Made by a program: the position numbers and the translations under genes
Notes under the pieces: generated by a model
Database searches by the model: none
What the model saw: the letters and a program-made list of their open reading frames with translations, nothing else
Told to the model about the DNA's origin: nothing
Source of the DNA: a virus
DNA: 54,679 bases
Virus record (IMG/VR): IMGVR_UViG_3300030329_003092
Coordinates: 1 to 54,679 of that record
Direction: 5' to 3' (one strand)
In this document: positions 29,969 to 38,800 of the stretch, piece by piece
How the letters are laid out: each line of letters begins with the position of its first letter
Numbering within the stretch: position 1 is the stretch's first letter

Positions 29969-29996
29969 ATTATACCAACTTTTTAAAAAAAGTAAA
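29969..29996 (-). promoter_or_regulatory. Promoter of groEL
   Basis: TTTACT (29991-29996), 16 bp, TATAAT (29969-29974) with extended TGG. Weak -35, perfect -10. Confidence 0.6.
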
Positions 29997-30005
29997 GGGT
30001 TATTA

Positions 30006-31328
30006 TTATTTTTCTTTTTGAAGTTGGCCGGCTGCTTCTTGTTCAATAACTTGAGCGTTCTTAACGGCCTCTTCGCCGCCCTTGATTGCTTTGCTACGAT
30101 CTTTGGCGACAAAATATGTGTTAAGGTTCTGAGAAAGGTTAGCAACGGCCTCAAATAGATCTACCACTGAATCGCCTAGAATATCTAGATATCCGGATGC
30201 TGTACTGTAAATCTTGTCTGGTGAGACTTCGAGTGTGCCTAATTCCTGATAGTCTATAATATCGTTTACCTTGGTTGCCAACTGCGCTGTCGACAGTGAC
30301 CACTGAGTCTTCCCGCCTTCTTTGGCTTCTGCCAACACCTGCTGCTCCCATTTGTCCCTTAGTGACTCCGCTGTAACTGTTACCGGCTCCTGCTCTTCTG
30401 GTTTTTCTTCTTGTTGTTCGGGGGCTTCTCCAGGCATTGGTCGAGCCTTCCCTGTATACCCAGCAGTCCTAGTAAGGAGCGCATATTGTGTAGGCCAATC
30501 CAACTCTGGGTTTGTGAGAATAGCCATTGACTCTTGGAATGGTTTGCCTTCAAGGGAGACTAATTTTTGCCCGCCACTGTTAATCGTTATCGCCTGGAGG
30601 AAATTGTCTCTCCTGAACACGAACTGTCTCATATCAATCTCCGACACTTCTCTGTCTCCACCTTCTTTGTATACGACAACATATACCATTTCTTGGAACT
30701 CGTCTAAAGCGTCAATCAAGTTCGTATAACTACCCTTTACATCTGTAGTATTCTTTAATAACTTTAGACTCATTGGAACGTTTGCCGATCCATATTCCGT
30801 AAAGGCTATGATATCCTGAATGGGGAGGTTTCCTTTTTCCGAAACTTCCGCCTCTTGTTTACCACCCAGCAGTGCGGCGAGGAAACCCTCAAACACGAAC
30901 CCGGCAGTGCTAGCGCCAAAACTATTAATAGTTGCGTTTAGTGCTTCCAACACAATCAACGTACTGATAACTCTTCTTGGAGAAGTGATCTTATTGTCTG
31001 GCTCTTGTAGTCTTTTTATAAACGCGAGCTTCTCTGGGAGGCTAGCACCTCCACCAATGGCTCTAAAGATCTGGTTTACCTGTCCTCTTTCTAAAGAGGC
31101 GGGGTCTCCCCAATTCTCAGTGGGAGAGAACTTTGGAAGAGATAATACAAACTTCTTCCCAGCCTCAACGTCCATTGGAGTTGGATCCGAAGGAGCCGCT
31201 TCTGTAAGTTGTATCTTATCACCAAGAAATTTAATCTGCTCTTCAATAATATCAATCAAATCTCTTAGGCCGATGTTTTCTTTTTCGGTATTTCTAAAGT
31301 GTTGTTCTATAAGTTTATCGAGGTTCAT
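30006..31328 (-). CDS. Large conserved phage protein, probable virion component (440 aa)
   Basis: N-terminal helix, then FSPTENWGDPASLERGQVNQ (about residue 70) and TSPRRVISTLIVLEALNAT (about 115), a stretch I associate with large marine myophage virion proteins (from memory, not verified). The second half is Glu/Pro-rich (about 300-325), then helical with a Lys-rich end. No enzyme motif. Its start has no visible Shine-Dalgarno. Confidence 0.65.
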   Translation of the reverse strand: MNLDKLIEQHFRNTEKENIGLRDLIDIIEEQIKFLGDKIQLTEAAPSDPTPMDVEAGKKFVLSLPKFSPTENWGDPASLERGQVNQIFRAIGGGASLPEKLAFIKRLQEPDNKITSPRRVISTLIVLEALNATINSFGASTAGFVFEGFLAALLGGKQEAEVSEKGNLPIQDIIAFTEYGSANVPMSLKLLKNTTDVKGSYTNLIDALDEFQEMVYVVVYKEGGDREVSEIDMRQFVFRRDNFLQAITINSGGQKLVSLEGKPFQESMAILTNPELDWPTQYALLTRTAGYTGKARPMPGEAPEQQEEKPEEQEPVTVTAESLRDKWEQQVLAEAKEGGKTQWSLSTAQLATKVNDIIDYQELGTLEVSPDKIYSTASGYLDILGDSVVDLFEAVANLSQNLNTYFVAKDRSKAIKGGEEAVKNAQVIEQEAAGQLQKEK

Positions 31329-31358
31329 GCTTTAATTAGTTGTTATAACAGGTAAAAT

Positions 31359-32081
31359 CTAAATAATTATATCCGCAATTCCTAGCTCAACAGCCTCTTC
31401 TGCTGTAAGATAAACATTTACTTTTCTGTCCATTAGTTTCTTAAGATATCTCTTTGTCATATCTGTCTCTTGAACCAGGCAATCAATATGCTGATCTTGT
31501 AAGTATCTTATCTCATCCATTTCATTCTCAAGACTATGGAGCGAACCATGGCTGGCACCAATAACACTGTGGATCATTACGCGGCAGTTCTTCATAATTT
31601 TCCTCTTGCCCTTCGTTCCCGCTGCCAGAAGTAAAACTCCAGCCGACATAACCTTTCCAATGCCAAATGTCTCTACGTCACAATCTTTTTTAACCATCCT
31701 CATGGTATCATAGATCGCGAACATTTCCGAGGCGGAACCGCCATGGGTTGATATCAGAAACTCAATTGGTTCAAAAGAAGTGATCACTTCAGACTCTGGA
31801 TCTTCTGGGTCTGATAGCGACTTTGTTTCTCCGAGTCTTTGCAGCATCATGAGAGAGTACACTAACTCCGAAGAGTTTTCTTCGTTAACTTCCCCATGCA
31901 GAGATAATGTGCGAATCTTTGGTTTTGAATCCTCCTCTTCGGGAGCGCCCATCATCAAGTACGGCAGCATATCAACTAAGCTCACTTCCTTCTCGGAGCC
32001 CTCTTCCTCATCTGTGCTTGGAGAAACTTTCTTATTTTCGTCTTCTATCTTTTTAATTCTCTTGTCTCTCTTGACCGTCAT
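31359..32081 (-). CDS. ClpP-like serine protease (240 aa)
   Basis: A Clp/crotonase core over about residues 75-240: STHGGSASEMFAIYDTM (oxyanion region), FGIGKVMSAGVLLLAAG (Ser nucleophile in MSAG), and CRVMIHSVIG (active His). The end LTAEEAVELGIADII is typical of ClpP. The first 75 residues are an unusual acidic extension (about 20 Glu/Asp). It would be the proteolytic partner of the ClpX at 16957-18267, or cleave capsid scaffold; both are inference. ATGA overlap with 32078-32482. Confidence 0.88.
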   Translation of the reverse strand: MTVKRDKRIKKIEDENKKVSPSTDEEEGSEKEVSLVDMLPYLMMGAPEEEDSKPKIRTLSLHGEVNEENSSELVYSLMMLQRLGETKSLSDPEDPESEVITSFEPIEFLISTHGGSASEMFAIYDTMRMVKKDCDVETFGIGKVMSAGVLLLAAGTKGKRKIMKNCRVMIHSVIGASHGSLHSLENEMDEIRYLQDQHIDCLVQETDMTKRYLKKLMDRKVNVYLTAEEAVELGIADIII

Positions 32082-32482
32082 GTTTGTTTCCTTTTTCTTT
32101 TTATATCTTTCTTATAAATACGATCCAATTCTCTCATCGCCCCTTCCCAATCCTGATATTTTAAAATAAACTTATAAGATCTGGGGAAATGAGTTATGAT
32201 ATTGGAAACTGAGACGAGTTTCCATGTCTCGAAAGCCCGGGCATCAAGGGTCTTGATGTCCTCTAATTCTGTTTCCGACAAGCCAGATTTATGTAAATGT
32301 GAATACTTTACTTCTCTAGCTAAACTCAGATCTGCTGATACTAGACCGAGTAACGTTAAGCATTGCTTATTAACTTCCGTCATCATATTAACAAGATGTC
32401 CGTAGCTTAACATTGCTGTCAAGGTTCTGTAGGCAAACACGCCCAACATGAACCAAACTAAATCATTATACTGTCCAAACAT
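32078..32482 (-). CDS. Membrane-associated hypothetical protein (134 aa)
   Basis: An N-terminal hydrophobic segment (YNDLVWFMLGVFAYRTLTAM) and a soluble helical rest with a very basic tail (KKDIKRKRKQT). Probably membrane-anchored with a cytoplasmic domain. No family recognised. It precedes and overlaps the ClpP-like gene. Confidence 0.68.
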   Translation of the reverse strand: MFGQYNDLVWFMLGVFAYRTLTAMLSYGHLVNMMTEVNKQCLTLLGLVSADLSLAREVKYSHLHKSGLSETELEDIKTLDARAFETWKLVSVSNIITHFPRSYKFILKYQDWEGAMRELDRIYKKDIKRKRKQT

Positions 32483-32523
32483 ATTCTCCTCAATATATCA
32501 AAAAATGAGGGGTTTGTAAAGGA

Positions 32524-33375
32524 TTAATTTTCGTTCTTTTCTGTAAGACGACGAAAGATCTTCTCCGACAACTCCTCAGCAAGTTGCTCCTTGCTTCGCT
32601 CACTGAGCTTTGCCTGAACCTTCTCAAACACAGCTTGGAAGAAATCATCTTGCTCCACCTGAGTCTCGGTTTCCACGTCCTCTGTTACTGTTTCAGCACC
32701 AGTTGTAGCTGTGTCTGTTGCTCCAGTTGTGGCTGTCTCAGTACCAGTTGTGGTTGTTTCAGTACCAGTTGTGGTTGTTTCAGTACCAGTTGTGGTTGTT
32801 TCAGTGTCCGTTGTTGTTGTAGTGTCGGTTTCTGTTGTAGTGTCGGTTTCTGTTGTCGTTGTCGTGGTGTCCGTTTCCGTTGTAGTGTCGGTGTCGGCTG
32901 TAGTAGCAGTATCAGCATTGGCTGTATCTGTGTCTGCTCCCTCCTGCATCACGTTGTCGTACGACATTGCAGCGCCTTCCTCTTCCTCTTCTTCCTCGTC
33001 ACCCAGAGCCATATCCATATCGACTTCAGCGTCGTCCATTTCAAGGTCAGCATCCATGTCCATGTCTAGGTCTGCATCTGCGTCGGCCTCTGCGTCGTCA
33101 GAAACTGAAACCTCAACGTCAAGCTCATCCTCCACTGCGTCTTTTACAGCAAGGAAGATTCTTTTTGCAAGCTCTTCGTTGTCGTCTTCGGCTCCCTCAC
33201 CGTCTTCACTTGCGGCCTCTTCGATGTCAGCCTCTTCTGTGGTGGCTTCTTCGACAGTCTCTTCAACGGTCTCCTCTTCAGCTTCCACTACGGAAGTCTC
33301 GACGAGAGGGCGAAGATCTGCAAGCTTCATAAAACGGCGAATAGTTGCCTCGTTAAGAATAGTCTTTTTACTCAT
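32524..33375 (-). CDS. Acidic, repetitive Thr/Asp/Glu-rich protein (283 aa)
   Basis: The N-terminus MSKKTILNEATIRRFMKLAD resembles the start of virion proteins of large marine phages. Then come a Glu/Asp-rich stretch (about 20-130) with DADADLDMDMDADLEM, and a Thr-rich region (about 150-235) with repeats of TETTTTG. The C-terminal 45 residues are helical. Three exact 21-bp repeats lie at 32739-32801. Highly acidic; a capsid-internal or decoration role is a guess. Confidence 0.75.
   Translation of the reverse strand: MSKKTILNEATIRRFMKLADLRPLVETSVVEAEEETVEETVEEATTEEADIEEAASEDGEGAEDDNEELAKRIFLAVKDAVEDELDVEVSVSDDAEADADADLDMDMDADLEMDDAEVDMDMALGDEEEEEEEGAAMSYDNVMQEGADTDTANADTATTADTDTTTETDTTTTTTETDTTTETDTTTTTDTETTTTGTETTTTGTETTTTGTETATTGATDTATTGAETVTEDVETETQVEQDDFFQAVFEKVQAKLSERSKEQLAEELSEKIFRRLTEKNEN
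32739..32801 (-). repeat. Three exact 21-bp tandem repeats in the acidic protein
   Basis: Unit starts cagtaccagttgtggttg and repeats exactly three times at 32739, 32760 and 32781, with degenerate copies on both sides. It encodes TETTTTG in frame. Slippage or recombination between copies would change repeat number without a frameshift. Confidence 0.9.
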
Positions 33376-33452
33376 TGTAATGCTCCTTGAAAAAAATATT
33401 CAAATTAAATAGTTCTTTAAACCGTAAAGTGCTATAAATTATAAACTTTTTA

Positions 33453-33695
33453 TCACATTGTTTTGTTGTTAATTCTCTTTAATAATTTTTTTTGGGCCTG
33501 GGTTTCTAGTTGCTTGACTCTCACAAAGCTTACGCCTAATCTATCACCGACTTCCCGTAGCGTCATTTTGCCATTTTTATCTATGGAAACTAGCGAGCAA
33601 TTAAGATCTTCTTCAAACTTTATCCAGTATCTGCAATCTTCTATCGGACACTCTATTTCACTGTCCTGGCACATGTCTTTGCACTTCTTTTTCAT
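33453..33695 (-). CDS. Sigma-region-4-like regulator with Cys cluster (80 aa)
   Basis: An N-terminal Cys cluster (CKDMCQDSEIECPIEDC) precedes NGKMTLREVGDRLGVSFVRV, a helix-turn-helix like sigma70 region 4 (LREVG..LGVS..RVKQLE). Short phage proteins of this type may replace sigma for late transcription. The 80-nt gap after it (33376-33452) holds the leader of the next gene with a CTATTTA sequence. Whether it acts on RNA polymerase is not shown. Confidence 0.7.
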   Translation of the reverse strand: MKKKCKDMCQDSEIECPIEDCRYWIKFEEDLNCSLVSIDKNGKMTLREVGDRLGVSFVRVKQLETQAQKKLLKRINNKTM

Positions 33696-34006
33696 AAATC
33701 TTCGTTCTCCTTTGCAATAAGATCAAATATGTTTTCAATTTCGTCCTCCGAAAGTCTAAAATTATTTTTTAACTCTTTGGCTTTTTTATAACCCTTATTC
33801 AAAATTTTCTTCCTTACTTTAGCTTGACTCTTATATTTGTCAAGAAACTTTAATAAATCTTCGTCTTGCTCGATATAGCCCGTAACAATAGCCCGGAAAA
33901 ACTCACCCTGCTTAAGCTCGTCGACATGAAGTCGTATCCTTAAGTCGGCATGTCTTTTGTCCGTATCGCCAAAGACAATCTTCTTTTCGTACTCTCCGTA
34001 ACTCAT
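33692..34006 (-). CDS. Conserved phage protein (104 aa)
   Basis: Starts [20 protein letters not shown], then DLRIRLHVDELKQGEFFRAI, and a Lys-rich helical C-terminus. I have the impression of a conserved gene in T4-like marine phages, unnamed. ATGA overlap with the IMPDH/GMPR gene upstream; 4-nt overlap with the sigma-like gene downstream. Unknown function. Confidence 0.7.
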   Translation of the reverse strand: MSYGEYEKKIVFGDTDKRHADLRIRLHVDELKQGEFFRAIVTGYIEQDEDLLKFLDKYKSQAKVRKKILNKGYKKAKELKNNFRLSEDEIENIFDLIAKENEDL

Positions 34007-35109
34007 CGACCCAGAATATGTGTCGAACTTTCTATTTGTCCAGCATAAGTCTGCTCAACAAACTTCGCCTTCTCGTGCAGTTCTCCAATAGTTCTACAAC
34101 CAGAATAAGAAAGCCCTGATCGTACACCCCTCTCTAGATCGTCTAGAATAAAACCAACTGGTCCCTTGTATGGAATAGTTGTAGAGATACCCTCAAGGGA
34201 ACTAAACCTTCCATGCCAGTCCATTTGCGCTTCTTTACTAGCCATTCCTCTATAGGCTTTATACTTCTCGCCTCGACGATTCTCATAGATGTCTCCTGGG
34301 GCTTCATCGGTTCCCGCAAGAAGCGACCCCAACATTACAAAGTCTGCACCGGCTGCTAGAGCCTTTACTATGTCTCCGCTTGTTTTAATGCCGCCATCGG
34401 CAACAATCTTAACGTCACGAGTCGTTTGCGCGCAATCAATTATTGTCTGGAGTGTTGGGAGTCCATGACCTGTCTGAATTCTAGTTGAACAGATACTTCC
34501 GCCTCCGATACCAACTCGTACGCTATCTGCACCCCAATCAGCTAAATCGTCCACAGCTTGCCTTGTCGCGACGTTTCCTGCCATGATATGTACATTGGAG
34601 CCTAAAGCGTCTCTAAGCTCCTTAAGAGCGGTCTTAACTAGCTTATGGTGACCATGAGCTACGTCTAGACAAAAGACTCTAACACCGGCCTCGTTTAAAG
34701 CAACCGCTCTCTTGAGGAAATCCCCAGTTGTTCCAATTGCCGCAGCTAACTCGTAAGGCTCAACTATATCAATCTCATCGACGTATCCAGTAAATATTTT
34801 ATCAGTCTCTGCCCAATGCTGGCTAAGGATTGTTTCTGCGAGCTTTACCTGCTCTTCAATCGAATTATACCTATGAATCACGCCTAGGCCCCCAGCTTGT
34901 GCCAGAGCGCACGCCATCTCAACTTCTGTGACCGTATCCATTGGGCTGGATATAATCGGCAAAGAAAAAGAAAGATCGCCTAAACTGTTTGATAGATCGA
35001 TCTCGCTTCTGCTCTCAATATCAGAATATTGCGGCAACAGCAGCAAATCCTCAAACGCATACCCTTTATCGAAGGCACCTGCTTGTTTTCCATTCTTATC
35101 AATCTTCAA
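34003..35109 (-). CDS. IMP dehydrogenase / GMP reductase family enzyme, TTG start (368 aa)
   Basis: A single TIM-barrel enzyme: [11 protein letters not shown] phosphate site, the catalytic loop [15 protein letters not shown] with the active Cys, and the [17 protein letters not shown] flap. There are no CBS domains, so at 368 residues it is shorter than bacterial GuaB (about 490) and near GuaC size. It makes XMP from IMP or IMP from GMP; I cannot decide which. TTG start with GGAG at a good distance. An auxiliary purine gene for GTP/dGTP supply. Confidence 0.85.
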   Translation of the reverse strand: MKIDKNGKQAGAFDKGYAFEDLLLLPQYSDIESRSEIDLSNSLGDLSFSLPIISSPMDTVTEVEMACALAQAGGLGVIHRYNSIEEQVKLAETILSQHWAETDKIFTGYVDEIDIVEPYELAAAIGTTGDFLKRAVALNEAGVRVFCLDVAHGHHKLVKTALKELRDALGSNVHIMAGNVATRQAVDDLADWGADSVRVGIGGGSICSTRIQTGHGLPTLQTIIDCAQTTRDVKIVADGGIKTSGDIVKALAAGADFVMLGSLLAGTDEAPGDIYENRRGEKYKAYRGMASKEAQMDWHGRFSSLEGISTTIPYKGPVGFILDDLERGVRSGLSYSGCRTIGELHEKAKFVEQTYAGQIESSTHILGR

Positions 35110-35386
35110 CTTCTACTCCTCGGTTTTTGAAATCCTCTATGATCTTGTTTGCTGTTTCCCAACAAGGGGGGCAATAAAGATTAACTTTCTTTTCAGCTTC
35201 GCGAACACAGACATTCCATGAGCTTAACATATCTCTGTCTTGCTTGTCAAATGGTTTTTCGCAATTTGTGCACTCCTCTGGTAACTGAAAGAAGAGGCCC
35301 ACTTTTTCATTCATATCTTTTTGCGCGTCCTTCTTCTTTTTAGCGATACCTTGGCGCTGTATCTTTCTTTTCATTTTGTTTCCCAT
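35099..35386 (-). CDS. Conserved zinc-binding phage protein (95 aa)
   Basis: A basic N-terminus (MGNKMKRKIQRQGIAKKKKD), then CTNCEKPFDKQDRDM, SSWNVCVREA and LYCPPCWETA: four to five Cys in CxxC pairs that likely bind zinc. I recall similar proteins in large marine phages, unnamed. AGGAGA 8 nt before the ATG, which overlaps the dUTPase stop by 1 nt. Function unknown. Confidence 0.72.
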   Translation of the reverse strand: MGNKMKRKIQRQGIAKKKKDAQKDMNEKVGLFFQLPEECTNCEKPFDKQDRDMLSSWNVCVREAEKKVNLYCPPCWETANKIIEDFKNRGVEVED

Positions 35387-35862
35387 TAAAATTCTCCTGT
35401 TGATCCAAATCCGCCTGATCCTCTGGAAGTCTCTCCAGAAGCCGGATCGTGTTTAGTTTCTACTATTTCTGGTGTGGCAATTGGTACCACGACTGCTTGT
35501 GCAATTTTCTGGTTTGGCTCAATCATCTGATTTTGCCTACCAATATTCTGAAGGTTGACATATATCTCGCCAGTATAGCCAGCGTCGACCACACAAGCAC
35601 CAACTATCAATCGCTTCTTTGTCGCGACACCAGACTTGTTTTTAATCTCCAACATGTAGCCGCTAGGCAAATCCACCTTCAAGCCTGTTGGAATTAAGCA
35701 ACTTTCCCCAGCGGCAATCAAAATTGTATCACCCTCCCACTTACACTTAGAACTCCAATCACGGTCTGGGCAATAGAATATATCCGCACCGGCATCTGTT
35801 GGGTGTGCTCTTTCTGGTAGCTTGGCGTCCTCTCTAACTTTATAAAAGGATATTCTCTCCAT
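35386..35862 (-). CDS. dut: dUTP pyrophosphatase (158 aa)
   Basis: Trimeric dUTPase motifs in order: DAGADI (residues 24-29), NKSGVAT (about 75), VVDAGYTGEI (about 92), and the C-terminal GSGGFGSTG P-loop-like arm. It cuts dUTP to dUMP and keeps uracil out of DNA while supplying dTMP precursor. Normal length. Right upstream of a zinc-protein gene with 1-nt overlap. Confidence 0.96.
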   Translation of the reverse strand: MERISFYKVREDAKLPERAHPTDAGADIFYCPDRDWSSKCKWEGDTILIAAGESCLIPTGLKVDLPSGYMLEIKNKSGVATKKRLIVGACVVDAGYTGEIYVNLQNIGRQNQMIEPNQKIAQAVVVPIATPEIVETKHDPASGETSRGSGGFGSTGEF

Positions 35863-35872
35863 TTTTTCCTCC

Positions 35873-38800
35873 TTATCCTACTAATCTTAAGTTATGCCTT
35901 ATTGATCGAGTTGAGAAGCCCCATTGTTCTTCCCAGTTCAATCGGCCAATATATGGTCGGTTAAGGTAAACCTTGTCCTTGTCTCTCACACCCCAACACT
36001 TGATAGAGGTTGAAATATTGTTAGAGTCAATAACTCGCAGAATCCAGTAATCCTTACCATTCTTGGTCTTTCTTTTTATTATCTCTCTCGGAATAAACCA
36101 CACGACCTCCAGATCTGGATCATACTCCGAGATCGGTGGAATGAAGTTGTCGTCCAACTTTTTACGTGTGCTGTCGTTTAACACCAAGTCCATTGGAAAC
36201 AAGCCTGTAAGCTCAGACAAGTTGTGGATATTCTCTTCGACAGAGAAGTCACCCTCCTCCATGTAAGCCTCGATAGACTCGTTGAGCTTCTTTTGGCTCT
36301 TTGGCCGGTCAGCAATTGTTGCTGCCCAGAAGTGTTTCATGCCCGTGAAGCGGCGATCCTTCAAAGAATCCAAAGCGCCGGCTCGACACATAACATCCAG
36401 AGCCTTCTTGTTCAGTTTGCTGTAAACGATTTCCTCGTTGAACAAAAGCTGCTCAATAGTGTTGAAAGGTCTATGATTTAATATCTGCTCAATAGCTGCC
36501 TCACCGAGGCCCTTGATCGAAGTCAGAGGCTGAATCAAAGTCTTTGCGTCGTCCGAGATCTCCCACGTTGTACCGGAAGTATTAATGTTCAATTTTTCAA
36601 TATTAAATCCAAAGGACTTGGCGATGTTGATTGCCTTCTCTTTTCGCTTCTCCGGCTCTTTGTCGAGAAACGCCGCCATCCACTCAGCGGGATAGTAATT
36701 AAGAAGATAGGCACACTGATAGCTAAGAACGCTGTAGCTGACAGCGTGGGACTTATTAAAGCCGTACCCTGAGAAGTACTCGAACGTTTGCCACAGTTCA
36801 TTTGCCTTTTGTTTCGTAAGTCCGTTATCGATACAACCTTCGACGAACTTGTCGAAGATCTTTTGCTTTTTCTTTTCATGATCTCCTGTACCTTTCTTTG
36901 TCAATAGTTTACGAAGAGTGTTGCCTTCGTCAAGCGTAATGTTCTTTCCAAGCTTGTGAGCCAGTAGAGCGATTTGCTCTTGGAAAATCAAGTAGCCATA
37001 AGTCTCAGCGGTAACCTCTTGGATTATCTCATGCCCATAACTAATGCCGGAGGGATTACTCTTAGCCTCCACATATGTTTGATCCACCTTGGCGCTCAGT
37101 GGGCCGGGGCGATAGATAGAAGTAATAGCTGAAATGTCAATGATATTCTTGGGTTTTGCTCGAACACAAAATTCTTGAGCGCCCTTCTCGCTGAACTGGA
37201 ATACGCCAGCCCACTTCCCCTTGTGGAAGATATTCTTATATACATTTTGATCTTCCAAGTCGATAACATCTGGGTGCAGGTGAGCGTTGTAATATTCTTT
37301 AACCTGTTCGAACGTGGGGTTCTTAACTCCATGATGTCGAATAAGAATATGACGCACTGCGTCTTCAATCATTCTCAAAGAAGCCAGACCTAAAATATCA
37401 AACTTAATAAAGCCAAGCGGCTCTAAGTGTCGAACATTCTGCCCCTCACTCCACGGGGTCTGTCTAACCCCTCCGCTATTGATCAGCGGCATCCACTTAT
37501 CGAGATCCTCACCGATCACAACTCCTCCAGCATGGCGCGAAACACTACGGACTTGGCCGAGCAAAGCTTCAACGTGAGTCTTGACATGGGGATATCTGTT
37601 TAGGAAGTTCTTAAGAGACTCTGAGTAGCTCATGACTTCTTCAAACGTTGGAGCATACACCCCAGCCTTAATCCCGTGAACCTTCTTTGCAATCGGCGTT
37701 GCTTCTTGAATCATACGGCCCGTAACCAAATTGACTTCCGAGAAAGGAATATCATAAAACTTAGATACGTCTTTGATAAGAGAGCGAAGCTGTAGTGTGT
37801 TATAGTTAGAAATCGGCACAACAGTCGAATCGCCCCATTCCTCGATCAGCATTTCTTTAAGCTGCATGGGCGAAGCAACATCGTAGTCGATATCTGGGTA
37901 ATCAACTGCGTCTCGTCGAAGGAATCGAGAAAACAAAAGACCGTATTTGATAGGGTCAATCTGAGTAATATCTAGAACATACGCAACGAGGGAGCCCGCA
38001 GCGGAACCTCGACCAGGGCCTGTAAGTTGAACCGAAGAGGCTTTATCTGCGACCGCTTCCATTGTTAGGAAGTACTTAGCAAATCCCCTGTCCTTAATAA
38101 CCTCAAGCTCAAGCTTAAGCCTGTCAACATACTCCGTATCCTGTGCAAGATCTTTGGATTTGAGACCAGCGAGACACTTTTCCGTCAACGCCTGAATGTC
38201 TGTTTTACCCTTTGGAACAACAAATTGAGGTAGACGAACGTTATCGTCTGGCATGAAGTCCTCGATGAGATCATGAGCGATATGGTGACTTCTCTTAATT
38301 GAGTCTAGAACCAGTTCATCGTCGTAATCAATCTTAGCTTCTTTAGAATATTTGTGATAAGATTCATACATCTGCTCGCCGTTCTTTGGATATAGCTCGT
38401 AGCCAATCTCTTCTACTCCACCAGGGAGGTCTGCGTCCATGTACTCTGGGAGGCCACCCTTGCCGAGCCATCCGATTCTCTTGTAAAGTTCTCGGTCCTT
38501 CCAGGCGTCTGGACTAGGATAGTGACTGTCAGCAGTAGAAATTAATGGTACGTCATGCTCGCGACAAACCTGAATGATATATTGGTTTAATAGATGCTGA
38601 TCGGGAATATTGTTCCACTGTAACTCTCCGAACCATCTTTCACCGAAGACATTCTTCATCCGGATCGTAGTTTCTCGCATAGCTTGGAGAACAGCTTCTT
38701 CACCGTTATCGCGATTGTCCCAATAATTACCAGCGTATACTCCACCAAGACAAGCACTGGCAGCGATAACACCGTCACTATGCCGAGACAGCAAATCATA

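Noticed and set aside
29391-30158. 255-codon plus-strand frame
   Set aside because: Antisense to groEL, which is certain.
32700-32830. Possible CRISPR-like repeats
   Set aside because: Repeats are directly adjacent without spacers and in frame, so they are coding tandem repeats. No CRISPR array was seen in the window.
32711-33412. 233-codon Val/Ser-rich plus-strand frame
   Set aside because: Produced by the repeats of the acidic protein read in reverse; no start signals.
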